DNA from: an uncultured Campylobacter sp.
GTDB taxonomy: Bacteria; Campylobacterota; Campylobacteria; Campylobacterales; Campylobacteraceae
Assembly (NCBI RefSeq): GCF_938017775.1
Contig: NZ_CALIIU010000019.1
Span: 1 to 54,994, forward strand
Direction: 5' to 3'
Length of the DNA: 54,994 nucleotides
Below, piece by piece: positions 1-8,209 of this stretch (the stretch's first letter is position 1; the number at the start of each line of letters is the position of its first letter). Under the pieces are notes generated by a model. It did not search any database. It had not been told where the DNA came from and was given only the letters and a program-made list of their open reading frames with translations. A program made the translations under genes and the position numbers.

Positions 1-48
1 AATATAGTTTTATAATATGCGTAATTTTGCCAAAATTTCGAATTTTGC

Positions 49-54
49 TATAAT
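49..54 (+). promoter_or_regulatory. -10 element (TATAAT) for the first operon
   Basis: A perfect TATAAT preceded by TTTTGC lies 25 bp before the first start codon, inside an AT-rich stretch. The same TTTTGCTATAAT context recurs before several other genes in this window, which fits a Campylobacter sigma-70 promoter with an extended -10 and no clear -35. Confidence 0.6.
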
Positions 55-78
55 GCGCGCTTTAATTAAGGAAAAATC

Positions 79-435
79 ATGCAAATCAAAGAAAAAGATG
101 AGCGCGTTAAATATATCCGCGCGTTAGAACGCTTCGTAAAATCAGCCGTAGCACTGCTAAAGCGCGAGGATTTCGACGCAGAGCTTTTTGCGAAGCGAAT
201 AGCTAAAAACTATGAAATTTTATCTAAAGCGGCCGCTACAAATCTCGATAGTCCCTACACCAAGGCACTTGAGAGCTTTGCTAAAAACGTCCTTGATGCT
301 AGCGAGGCAGGACAGATCAGCGATGCCGCGTTTAGATCAGCGCTACAGCATGAAGCAAACGCTCTGCAAAAGCTCAAAAATAATAAGAGTTACAAAAAAG
401 ACAAGCACAAAATCGATTTTTTAAAGGATTATTAG
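79..435 (+). CDS. small conserved hypothetical protein
   Basis: I do not recognise a named family. The 118-residue product is charged and predicted helical, very rich in Lys, Glu and Ala, with no signal peptide or membrane segment, so it is probably cytosolic. The start is the ATG after AAGGAAAAATC, a good ribosome site. It ends immediately before the HAD hydrolase start, with no gap, so the two are co-transcribed from the TATAAT upstream. I recall small proteins of similar size beside HAD genes in other campylobacters, but cannot confirm homology here. It could be an accessory or regulator of the HAD enzyme. That is inference from adjacency only. Confidence 0.75.
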   Translation: MQIKEKDERVKYIRALERFVKSAVALLKREDFDAELFAKRIAKNYEILSKAAATNLDSPYTKALESFAKNVLDASEAGQISDAAFRSALQHEANALQKLKNNKSYKKDKHKIDFLKDY

Positions 436-1350
436 ATGAAAACCGTGATTTTTGATATGGATGGCACGCTGCTCGACTCCTCGCGCGCGATCGAAATCAG
501 CGTCAATAACACTCGCCGCGAGCTCTACGGACTAGCGCCGCTACGAAAGAATCTCATCGTCCACACCATCAACGATCCGAGCAAGAACGCCTTTTTGGAA
601 TTTTACGGCAAAACCGAAGCGAGCGCCGAAGAGCTTGCTTTTTTCGAGAAGGAATTCGTAAGCAATTACCGCGATTTCGCCGTGCTTTACGAAGGTATCG
701 AAGATCTTTTGCACTCGTGCAAAAAAGCAGGATTTTTTCTTGCAGTCGCCTCCAATGCGCCTTCCTATACCCTAAGCGCGATCTTAGAAAAAACGGGGGT
801 GCGCAGGCTATTTGATCTGGTCGTAGGCGCTGACGAGCAGATGCCCTCAAAGCCTAACCCTGCGATGCTGCTACACGTAATCGCACGCTCGCCGCACAAA
901 AACGCGATTTTTTTAGGTGATAGCAAAAAGGATGAGTTAGCCGCACTTCGTGGCGCGGAATTTTTACAAAATTTAGAATTTCAAGGCGGCAATGACGGCA
1001 AGAGCTTAAATGCTAGCCGTGACACGAGTAGAGAGAATTTCAGCGCTAGCAGCGGAAGCTTAAGCTCTTGCGGCGAAAATCTTAACTCAGATGAAAAATT
1101 CCGCCCTAACGACACAGATGCTGACGGGGCGGCAACGCTAAGCTTTAAAGGCGCTAAAATTTCCGCAAAAGCAGAAGCGACGGAAAGCGCACAAGCTGCA
1201 GCAGCGCGATGTTTTCGGGCAAACTTGGCAGATCTAAGAGGCGCAAAACTTGAGTATTTGCAGGTATGCTGGGGGTTTGGCGAGCCTAGCGAACTAAGTC
1301 GCAATGCCCTAAGCATCACGCAAGCGCGCGAAATCATCGGCGGAATTTAA
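436..1350 (+). CDS. HAD-superfamily phosphatase (phosphoglycolate-phosphatase-like) with a large low-complexity insert
   Basis: A cytosolic haloacid-dehalogenase fold phosphohydrolase. Motif I is FDMDGTLLDSS near residues 6-16, with the nucleophilic Asp pair in DMD. Motif II is VASNAPS near 112-118, the motif III Lys is in SKPNP, and motif IV is FLGDSKKDE near 156-164. The cap domain sits between motifs I and II, as in the Gph/PGMB group, so the substrate is probably a small phosphorylated metabolite (unproven). Oddity: after motif IV, residues about 175-270 form a Ser/Ala/Asn-rich stretch absent from normal family members of about 210 residues. The family sequence then resumes with LEYLQVCWGFGEPS. 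The insert DNA is rich in GAATTT/AAATTT-type hexamers, like the intergenic DNA of this genome. Confidence 0.88.
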   Translation: MKTVIFDMDGTLLDSSRAIEISVNNTRRELYGLAPLRKNLIVHTINDPSKNAFLEFYGKTEASAEELAFFEKEFVSNYRDFAVLYEGIEDLLHSCKKAGFFLAVASNAPSYTLSAILEKTGVRRLFDLVVGADEQMPSKPNPAMLLHVIARSPHKNAIFLGDSKKDELAALRGAEFLQNLEFQGGNDGKSLNASRDTSRENFSASSGSLSSCGENLNSDEKFRPNDTDADGAATLSFKGAKISAKAEATESAQAAAARCFRANLADLRGAKLEYLQVCWGFGEPSELSRNALSITQAREIIGGI

Positions 1351-1840
1351 AGTAGCCTAGCTTTTGAGGCATAGCTAATTAAAAGTAGTATTGCAGCATG
1401 GCAAAATCACGCTTAGGCTCTTAAAATAGAGCAAATTCCATCTTCGCGTGCAACGTAAGCGAGGTTAAATTTAAAAATAATCCTTGCGCAGAAAATTCCG
1501 CTAGCACGAGAAACCGGGATTTCATCTGCGCGAGTGGAATTTAAAATTTTAAAAGTAGCTTTTGTGGTGCGCGATTTTATCTGCGTAAAAAATGAAAATC
1601 CTATTTGTAAAAGGTGACGGAATTCTAAATTTAGAGATACTCTCGCAGATTAATTTAAAATTTGCCTCGAAAACCAGACTTAAAATTTAATGCCAAACGC
1701 GATTTTGGAATTTTGCTGCGTCCATGAAATTTCAAATTCTCGCAAAGCGGCGGAATTTTAAAATTTTAAAAAGCCTGATCTGTGTTATACACACGATTAG
1801 ATTTTGTGAGAATAGAATTTATCCGCCGTGCAGAAATCAA

Positions 1841-1922
1841 AATTTTACCGCACAAGCAAAGCGAAAATCCTCTCCGGCTGCGCGAAATTCAAGAATTTTA
1901 CCGCTCAAGTAAAGCAGAATTC
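1841..1922. repeat. imperfect direct repeat pair, 53 bp apart
   Basis: Two copies of a roughly 27-bp unit begin at 1841 and 1894. Both start with AATTTTACCGC, continue with CAAG and AAAGC, and end in an AAATCC/GAATTC hexamer. They differ at a few positions. They look like degenerate units of the RAATTY-rich intergenic repeats. Confidence 0.5.
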
Positions 1923-2255
1923 TGTCCGCTCACAAGAAATCCAAAATTTCACCCGCGCCACGGAATTTTAAAATTTCCGCAAAAATCAAGCCGCTTATCT
2001 GTAAATTTAAAATTCCGCCTATCTGCAAAGTTTCGCGTTTAATCCGCCACGCTACCAAGATTAAATTTTTAAATTCCGCTCGCTCTGCCTATCTCGCAAA
2101 CAAGTAAAATTTTAAAATTGCGAAATCTAAAGCCCAAAATCCCGCGCTTAAGCTTAAAATTTACCGAACGCAAGCGCAAAATCTGCGTAATCGCTCCTGT
2201 TTTAAAAGCCCCGATAGTTTGCCGCGCCCTAACCTAAATTAAATTTTACATTTGC

Positions 2256-2261
2256 TATAAT
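2256..2261 (+). promoter_or_regulatory. -10 element (TATAAT) for the ispB-hemA-proS operon
   Basis: TTTGCTATAATCGCG ends a long non-coding stretch and lies 23 bp before the DUF2018 start codon, which has the strong ribosome site AAGGAAGG. The next three genes overlap, so this is the likely promoter for all four. Confidence 0.6.
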
Positions 2262-2283
2262 CGCGAAATTTTAAGGAAGGTAA

Positions 2284-2529
2284 ATGGATATTTTTGAAGG
2301 CAGCCCAAGAGAGAAATTTTTTGAAATTTTATCCGCTGCAAGCCCTACTTTGGTGCAAAACGAAATCGAAGAAGCTCTAATCCGCCTAATCGCCTGTGAG
2401 CGGCTCTGCGAAGCGCGCGGTATTAGCGAGCGCGAGATCGAAAGCTTCATCGCGCAGCAGGATCTACAAGACGAGCTAAACGACAAATTTTTGCAAATGA
2501 GCGGAAATATCCTAAGCAATAACGAATAA
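2284..2529 (+). CDS. DUF2018 family protein (H. pylori HP0242-like)
   Basis: An 81-residue helical protein. The opening DIFEGSPREK and the closing GNILSNNE match my memory of H. pylori HP0242 (IFEGNP... and ...ANILSGNE), the DUF2018 family known structurally as a small intertwined helical dimer of unknown role. The gene order DUF2018-ispB-hemA-proS matches the H. pylori order HP0242 to HP0238 as I remember it. The stop codon overlaps the ispB start by one base (TAATG), so the genes are translationally coupled. Predicted cytosolic. Function is unknown; conserved adjacency to prenyl and heme precursor genes is the only hint. Confidence 0.8.
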   Translation: MDIFEGSPREKFFEILSAASPTLVQNEIEEALIRLIACERLCEARGISEREIESFIAQQDLQDELNDKFLQMSGNILSNNE

Positions 2530-3521
2530 TGCAAGATCAAATCGATTTAATTATGAAAAGCTTCATCGCAGACTGCGGATACGAGCCCGCTGGCGAGATG
2601 TTTGACAGGCTAAGCCCCGGCAAAAAACTGCGCTCCAAGCTGCTGCTAAACATCGCGCAAAAAGATGAAAAATCGCTGCGTCTGTGCGCGATTATCGAGC
2701 TCATTCAAGCCGCGAGCCTGCTGCACGACGACGTCATCGACGAAAGCTCGGTGCGCCGCGGCAAGCCCTCGATCAACGCCACCTACGGCTCCAAAAATGC
2801 CGTGATGCTGGGCGACATACTCTATTCCAAGGCATACTTCGAGCTTTCTAAATTTGAAAACCACATCGCCGCCGCGCTTTCGCTCGCCGTCACGAAGCTT
2901 GCTGTGGGTGAGCTAATGGACGTGAGCTTAAGCGACGATTTCAACGACGATGCGAGCAAATATCTGCAGATGATCTATCTAAAAACCTCCGCTTTGATCG
3001 AAGAAGTCGCGCGCTGCGGGGCTTTTTTGAAATTCGGCGGCGCGGAAAATCGCAGCGAAATTTCAGATATTAACGGCGCAAAAAACGAGGATAGGAATCC
3101 GAAAGCCGCGAAAGATCATGATAAAATTTCAAGCGCGAGCGCAAAATTCGGCGAATACGGCAAAAACCTTGGGCTTGCCTTTCAGATCATCGACGATATT
3201 TTAGATGTGACGCAAAGCTCAGAAGTGCTCGGCAAGCCGAGCTTGAGCGATTTCGCGGAGGGTAAAACCACTCTGCCCTACATCTATTTATACGAAAATT
3301 TAGATGATGCACAGCGGCAAAAGCTAAAATCGTTTTTTAAAAAACAGCTGCGCGAGAGCGAAATTTCATGGATAAAAGCGAAGCTTAGCGAGCACGGCAT
3401 CATCGAGCGCTGTATAAACGAAGCTCGCGCCTACGGGCAGAAGGCGCTCGAAGCCGTGGCGGAATTTAAAAACGACAAGCTGGAGCAAATCGTGCGAGAT
3501 ATGATAGATAGGGAGTTTTGA
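2529..3521 (+). CDS. ispB: trans polyprenyl (octaprenyl-type) diphosphate synthase
   Basis: Makes a long-chain polyprenyl diphosphate from isopentenyl diphosphate and an allylic primer, presumably for the menaquinone side chain. The first aspartate-rich motif is DDVID at residues 67-71, inside LLHDDVIDESSVRRGKPS, and the second is DDILD at 222-226. These bind Mg-diphosphate. At 330 residues it is longer than usual (about 300). The excess is a polar insert at about 172-207 rich in Asn, Ala, Lys and Ser, just before the second motif, whose DNA carries RAATTY hexamers. The start overlaps the DUF2018 stop (TAATG) and the stop overlaps the hemA start (TGATG). Confidence 0.9.
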   Translation: MQDQIDLIMKSFIADCGYEPAGEMFDRLSPGKKLRSKLLLNIAQKDEKSLRLCAIIELIQAASLLHDDVIDESSVRRGKPSINATYGSKNAVMLGDILYSKAYFELSKFENHIAAALSLAVTKLAVGELMDVSLSDDFNDDASKYLQMIYLKTSALIEEVARCGAFLKFGGAENRSEISDINGAKNEDRNPKAAKDHDKISSASAKFGEYGKNLGLAFQIIDDILDVTQSSEVLGKPSLSDFAEGKTTLPYIYLYENLDDAQRQKLKSFFKKQLRESEISWIKAKLSEHGIIERCINEARAYGQKALEAVAEFKNDKLEQIVRDMIDREF

Positions 3522-5077
3522 TGGCGTATATGAGCGTGAGCTTCACCCACAAAAACACGGATATCACGGTTCGCGAAAAACTTTCGTTTTCAAACGATGT
3601 GCGCAAGAAAGAAATTTTGCGCCTTTTGGCTTCGAACTCCGCGATAGAGGAGTGTTTGGTGCTAAGCACCTGCAACCGCGTAGAAATTTTCACCGTCGTA
3701 AGCGACTTTGATGAAGCGCAGAAATTTGTGCTTTTGGCACTTTCGCGTATTAGCGGCGTGAGCTTTGAAGAGCTGCAAAACCTAGCCGACATATATGAGG
3801 ATCGCGGCGCGATACACCACCTTTTCGCCGTCGCAGCATCTCTTGATAGCCTCGTAGTGGGCGAAACTCAGATCGTAGGCCAGCTCAAAGACGCCTATAA
3901 ATTCGCGATGCAAAACGCTCGCGCCGGCGCGCAGATCGCAAGAGCGATAGATGAAGCGCTAAAGTGCGCGGCGCGCATCCGCAACCAAACCGAAATTTCA
4001 AAAAATCCGATCTCGGTCTCAAGCGTCGCCGTGGCGATGGCAAAGGATAGACTGGGCTCCTTGCAGGGCGCGGACGCCGTGGTAGTGGGCGCGGGAGAGA
4101 TGAGCGAGCTAGCGTGCAAACACCTGCTCGCAAACGGCGCTAATATCACGATCTTGAACCGAAATTTAGCCGGTGCGCAGAGGCTAGCCGCCTCGCTACT
4201 TGGCGAGAATTCCTTGGATGCGAAAAATTGCGCGGATGAAAATCCAGGCACAGGAAAAAATTCAGACGGCTTAAATTCCGGAAATATCGCGAATTTCGCG
4301 GGCGAAAATCCCGCGCAAAAACAAAATTCCAAAGACGGCGTAAATTTTAATAAAGAGACTTTTGCAGACAGCAATGAATCTCGCATAGCAGGCGAAAATC
4401 CAAAGGACGATAAAAATTCTGCCCCTTTAGCGAATTCCTCCGCGCAGGCGCAATCCCGTATTAAAATCGATAGCCTTGATAATCTCAAAAAATATCTAAA
4501 CGTAAATAGCCTATTTTTCAGCGCTACGGGCTCGCAAGAGCCGATCATTACCGATAGCTTGTTAGAGCCCAAAAGCTTTAAGCGATATTTTTTCGATATA
4601 GCCGTGCCGCGCGACGTAGAGCTCACCCAAAGTGAGGACGTCGAGGTTTATAGCGTCGATGATCTGGAGGAGATCGTAAAGAAAAATTTGCTGCTTCGCG
4701 AGGAGCAGGCGCAGATCGCTTACTCGATCGTGGCAAAATACACGAACGAGTTTTTCAAATGGCTCAAGGCGGCGGCATCCACGCCGATCATCAAGGCCTT
4801 GCGCCAGAGCGCGAAACAAGTAGCCGAGCTGGAGCTAGCCAAGGCGCTTAAAAAAGGTTATCTAAAGCACAGCGATGCAGAGGAGGCGCGCAAGCTGATC
4901 CATCAGGTTTTTAAAGCGTTTCTGCACGCTCCGACGGTAAATTTGAAAAACCTCGGCGAAGCGGACGATGCTGAGGGCACGGTAAATGCGCTAGTAGAAA
5001 TTTTTGAACTGCAAGAAAACTACGAAAAATTTTTAAATCAAGAAAACGAAAAAAAGGACAAACAAAATGAAATTTAG
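3521..5077 (+). CDS. hemA: glutamyl-tRNA reductase
   Basis: Reduces glutamyl-tRNA to glutamate-1-semialdehyde with NADPH, the first step of C5 heme synthesis. The catalytic Cys is at residue 51 in LSTCNRVEIF. SLVVGETQIVGQLKDAY follows, then the NADPH domain (VVVGAGEMSELACKHLL) and the helical dimerisation domain. I chose the ATG at 3521, which overlaps the ispB stop as TGATG. An ATG nine bases later (MSVSFTH) is possible. Oddity: about residues 229-311, between the NADPH-domain strands and IKIDSLDNLKKYL, form a low-complexity Asn/Ser/Gly/Glu/Lys linker, making the protein 518 residues against about 430 normally. The insert DNA is a phased RAATTY array, listed separately. The 3' end overlaps proS by 11 bp. 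Confidence 0.95.
   Translation: MAYMSVSFTHKNTDITVREKLSFSNDVRKKEILRLLASNSAIEECLVLSTCNRVEIFTVVSDFDEAQKFVLLALSRISGVSFEELQNLADIYEDRGAIHHLFAVAASLDSLVVGETQIVGQLKDAYKFAMQNARAGAQIARAIDEALKCAARIRNQTEISKNPISVSSVAVAMAKDRLGSLQGADAVVVGAGEMSELACKHLLANGANITILNRNLAGAQRLAASLLGENSLDAKNCADENPGTGKNSDGLNSGNIANFAGENPAQKQNSKDGVNFNKETFADSNESRIAGENPKDDKNSAPLANSSAQAQSRIKIDSLDNLKKYLNVNSLFFSATGSQEPIITDSLLEPKSFKRYFFDIAVPRDVELTQSEDVEVYSVDDLEEIVKKNLLLREEQAQIAYSIVAKYTNEFFKWLKAAASTPIIKALRQSAKQVAELELAKALKKGYLKHSDAEEARKLIHQVFKAFLHAPTVNLKNLGEADDAEGTVNALVEIFELQENYEKFLNQENEKKDKQNEI
4207..4437 (+). repeat. phased RAATTY array inside hemA
   Basis: RAATTY hexamers or one-base variants start at 4207, 4225, 4240, 4258, 4273, 4291, 4306, 4324, 4342, 4376, 4396, 4414 and 4432. 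The gaps are 18, 15, 18, 15, 18, 15, 18, 18, 34, 20, 18 and 18 bp. Because nearly all gaps are multiples of three, the hexamer is read almost throughout in one phase as xxR-AAT-TYx. This gives Asn-Ser, Asn-Pro or Asn-Phe every 5-6 residues (GENS, KNC, ENP, KNS, LNS, NF, ENP, QNS). The unit is degenerate outside the hexamer. Confidence 0.75.
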
Positions 5078-6785
5078 CAAGCTTTTCGCTCCGAGCCTAA
5101 AAGAGGCTCCCAGAGACGCGGTACTACCTAGTCACGCGCTTTTGATCCGCGCGGGATTTATCGAGCAGCTGGGCAGCGGGCTTTATAATTTTTTGCCGCT
5201 AGGAAAGATAGTGCTGGAGCGGATCTGCGCCGTCATCAGGCAGGAGATGGACGCTGCGGGCGCGCAGGAGGTCTCTTTTAGCGTCGTGACGTCTGCGGAT
5301 GCGTGGAAAAAAAGCGGTCGTTACGCCAAATACGGCAAGGAGCTGCTGCGCTTCAAAGACCGCAAGGATAACGACTTCGTGCTAAGCCCAACCAACGAGG
5401 AGGCAGCGGTTTTGATGGTAGCGGATAAGATCACGAGCTACAAGCAGCTGCCGCTAAATATCTATCAGATCAATACGAAATTCCGCGACGAGGCGCGCCC
5501 TCGCTTCGGGCTTCTGCGCGGACGCGAGTTTACGATGAAGGACGCTTATAGCTTCCACGCAGACGCTGCGGATATGAAGCGTGAGTTTGAGGTGATGAGG
5601 CAGGCGTACTCGCGGATCTTTACGCGGCTTGGGTTAAATTTCCGCGCGGTCGATGCGGACAGCGGCGCGATCGGCGGCAGCGGCAGTAAGGAATTTATGG
5701 TGCTAGCGGACAACGGCGAGGACGATATAATCGTGTGCAAGCGCTGCGAGTATGCCGCAAACATCGAGGCTGCGCGCCGCGCGCCCAAAACTACGAACGC
5801 CGCCGCGCCCGAGACCGACGGCATGATGAAATTTAAAACCCCCGCGATGAAAACGATCGACGCAGTCGCGGAATTTTTCAAAGTGGATAAATTCTACACT
5901 ATCAAAGCGGTGATCAAAAAAGCGCTATACGAGGATCGCAGCGAGATCGTAGCGTTTTTTATCCGCGGCTGCGACGAGCTGCAAGAGACCAAGGCGCAAA
6001 ACGCCTGCGGTGCGCTGGAGCTAATCGATGCCAGCGAGGAGGAGATCACGCAAGCGGGCTTTACGGCGGGCTTTTGCGGACCTTTCGGGCTCGGCGAGGG
6101 GGCGAAATTTTATATCGACGCCGAGCTAAAAGGAGCGCGCGAGATGATCGTGGGCGCAAATGAGCCGGATTACCACTACGTGGGCGCTAGCGTGATAAAT
6201 TTTAACGAATCGCGCTTTGCGGATCTCGCCGCTGTGAGCGAAGGCGATGCATGTCCGTGCTGCGGCGGCGAGCTTAGCATCACGAAAGGAATCGAGGTAG
6301 GCCATATCTTTCAGCTCGGCACGCGCTATTCAGAGCCGATGGGAGCGCGATTTTTGGACGCAAACGGCAAGGCTCGTGCGTTTTACATGGGCTGCTACGG
6401 CATCGGCGCAAGCCGCCTTATCGCCGTAGCGATCGAAAGCAGCCATGACGAGCGAGGCTGCATCTGGCCGCGCGAGCTGGCGCCTTTCGAGCTTGAGATC
6501 ATCATCTCAAATCACAAAGACGCGGCAGCGGTAGAATTTGCCGAGAAACTGTACGAGCAGTGCCGCGCACTGGGCGTTCGCGTACTGCTAGACGATCGCG
6601 CGGAGCGTTTCGGCGTGAAGATGAACGACTTCGAGCTGATGGGCTTTCCGTACGCGGTGCTCGCGGGCAAAGCCCTAGCGGAGGGAAGCGTCGAGTTCAT
6701 CACTCGCGCAGGTCTAAAACGCGAAAGCGTAAGCGCGGATGAAATTTTAAGCTTTATCGAGAGGAAATTAATCGAGAAAAATTAG
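5067..6785 (+). CDS. proS: prolyl-tRNA synthetase, bacterial type
   Basis: Charges tRNA-Pro with proline in the cytosol. This is the class II bacterial-type ProRS: motif 1 region near residues 30-60, motif 2 with TKFRDEARPRFGLLRGREF near 135-155, an inserted editing (INS/YbaK-like) domain between motifs 2 and 3 at about 220-390, and motif 3 GCYGIGASRLIAV near 444-456. The C-terminal anticodon-binding domain follows. The length of 572 residues is normal. The ATG sits in AAACAAAATG inside the end of hemA (11-bp overlap), so translation is coupled. It is followed by a hairpin terminator, so it probably ends the operon. hemC, which follows proS in H. pylori as I recall, is not here. Confidence 0.97.
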   Translation: MKFSKLFAPSLKEAPRDAVLPSHALLIRAGFIEQLGSGLYNFLPLGKIVLERICAVIRQEMDAAGAQEVSFSVVTSADAWKKSGRYAKYGKELLRFKDRKDNDFVLSPTNEEAAVLMVADKITSYKQLPLNIYQINTKFRDEARPRFGLLRGREFTMKDAYSFHADAADMKREFEVMRQAYSRIFTRLGLNFRAVDADSGAIGGSGSKEFMVLADNGEDDIIVCKRCEYAANIEAARRAPKTTNAAAPETDGMMKFKTPAMKTIDAVAEFFKVDKFYTIKAVIKKALYEDRSEIVAFFIRGCDELQETKAQNACGALELIDASEEEITQAGFTAGFCGPFGLGEGAKFYIDAELKGAREMIVGANEPDYHYVGASVINFNESRFADLAAVSEGDACPCCGGELSITKGIEVGHIFQLGTRYSEPMGARFLDANGKARAFYMGCYGIGASRLIAVAIESSHDERGCIWPRELAPFELEIIISNHKDAAAVEFAEKLYEQCRALGVRVLLDDRAERFGVKMNDFELMGFPYAVLAGKALAEGSVEFITRAGLKRESVSADEILSFIERKLIEKN

Positions 6786-6795
6786 GAAGCGTGTG

Positions 6796-6826
6796 AAAAT
6801 TTAGCCTTAAATTTGGGCTAAATTTT
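6796..6826 (+). terminator. hairpin terminator after proS
   Basis: A perfect 11-bp inverted repeat, AAAATTTAGCC and GGCTAAATTTT, with a 9-base loop, begins 10 bp after the proS stop. The descending arm ends in TTTT. It probably terminates the ispB-hemA-proS transcript. Confidence 0.55.
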
Positions 6827-7342
6827 GCCACCTATTTGAGAAATTTACAGACCGATTTTTCCTACATTGCACAGCGTGAAATTTAATAAATTTACCGCGC
6901 ATGATGTCGAAGTAAAACTTAGGCACAACGATAAAATTTATGCTTAAGCTGCACTGCCATTTCACTACAGCTAAATTTTGAAGTATGAGTTTGTGACCAA
7001 GATTTCATCGACGGCCAAACCACCATCCAAAAGCGAGTAAATTTTAAAGCACCGACTTGACCGCGCAAATAAAAAATAAAGAGTGCGCGTTTCTGTCGCT
7101 CCCCGCAGGAGTTGCCAAAAACAAAATTCCGTGATAAAACTCTGGTCTCTACCCGCCCTTTTTCAAAACGATTTTAAAAAGTAAAATTTAAACCGCGATT
7201 TCACTTTCTCTATTTCGCTCTTTAAATTTAAGATTTAAATTTTGCGGCGCAACTGGCGTGTAAATTTAATCAGCGCACAAAAGCCGATCAGAAATTTTAC
7301 CAGGTTAAAATTTTGCCTAAATTTATTCGGCGACGACCGAGT
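6827..7342. other. intergenic, no gene seen
   Basis: About 500 bp without a supportable coding frame on either strand. It has scattered AAATTT/AAAATTT words and no obvious tandem structure. Confidence 0.5.
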
Positions 7343-7884
7343 TTAAATTTTATTCGTAGGTTTTTCGTAGTAGCCCCATTTGGCGCAGTATTTTTTCCTT
7401 GCTATCCGAGTCAAAACGATCTGAATGATCAAAAGCGCAAGCGTACCGCCGCCCCATTTCAAATATGTGATTTTATAGGAATCGGATATGGTATTGTAAT
7501 AAAATCTGGTTGCAAAAGCATAATCGTATTTTAAAACCATTTGCCCGTCTTTAAGGGCGATCTGCCGTGCAAGGTCGGTATCGCCCCTGACCCTTTGGTA
7601 CCAAATTTTTACGTCCTTGTCGTATATCGCGGCCCTGTATCCGTCTATCTGTGTACCGTAAACATCTAAATAAAAACGCCTCTGTTTAAGCGCGCCATCC
7701 ACCAAATTTAACTTATAATAACTAGTCCCTCTGCCCTTATTCGTTTGCACATATATGACGCGCCCCTCTCTATGGTCTGCAAATCCTCTGGGCTAGAAGG
7801 TAGCACCGCGGTGTAGGACATATACAGCGCCGCGCCCGCGCCAAGGATAAAAAACAGCAGCACGCATCTTAAAAGCGTATTCAT
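7343..7884 (-). pseudogene. frameshifted membrane protein gene (DUF3592-like)
   Basis: Two consecutive minus-strand frames together make one protein of about 180 residues. The first, from the ATG at 7884, gives an N-terminal signal/TM segment (LLRCVLLFFILGAGAALY) and then SSPEDLQTIE. The second resumes with GRVIYVQTNKGRGTSYYKL, an extracytoplasmic beta-rich domain, and a final TM (LALLIIQIVLTRIA). The break sits at CTCTCT on the plus strand (7766-7771). Removing one AG/CT dinucleotide restores a smooth TIE-GRVIYVQ junction, so this looks like a 2-base duplication. The architecture (TM, small domain, TM) resembles DUF3592 proteins. Family assignment is tentative and function unknown. Programmed frameshifting is unlikely because no slippery site or structure is evident. 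Confidence 0.6.
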
Positions 7885-8209
7885 CTGATTAAAGCTAGCG
7901 ATCTTTTTTCATCGTATTTTGTATCAAAAAACATCAAAGCTCTTTTGTTTAAAATTTTATCTCGGCACTTCATCCTGGCGCGCCGTAGCGGCAGAAAAGC
8001 GGAGCTACTCACTCCAAACTTTCACGATCTTTAAATCCGCACTTCTGTAGCCAATACGGTTCGGTTTTTCCGGCGCCGTGCGCGATACAAGGCGCCGCTT
8101 CTGCCAAAATTTAGCTTGGATTTTCATTCATTTTCATTCGACGAAGAGTAAATTTAAAAGCTAAATTTAAAAAGCGCGCGAAAGAAAATATTTCTCTTTT
8201 TAAATTCCG
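7885..8209. other. intergenic, no gene seen
   Basis: About 325 bp with no supportable gene. It contains AAATTT-rich sequence toward 8150-8200. Confidence 0.45.

Larger units (their letters stand above)
1351..2271. other. 900-bp intergenic region packed with RAATTY hexamers
   Basis: No credible gene is seen; the short open frames here lack ribosome sites and protein-like composition. The DNA is dominated by AAATTT, GAATTT, GAATTC and AAATTC, often as pairs 7-8 bp apart that make the palindrome AAATTTTAAAATTT or a close variant (near 1537, 1763, 1885, 1963, 2003 and 2063). The spacing is less regular than in the arrays at 31377 and 44624. Confidence 0.6.

Noticed and set aside
1782..2042. Open frames in the long gap before DUF2018
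   Set aside because: No ribosome sites; composition reflects AAATTT-rich DNA rather than a protein; not continuous with any family.
7760..7775. Programmed ribosomal frameshift in the DUF3592-like gene
   Set aside because: No heptameric slippery sequence or downstream structure was seen; a 2-base duplication explains the break.
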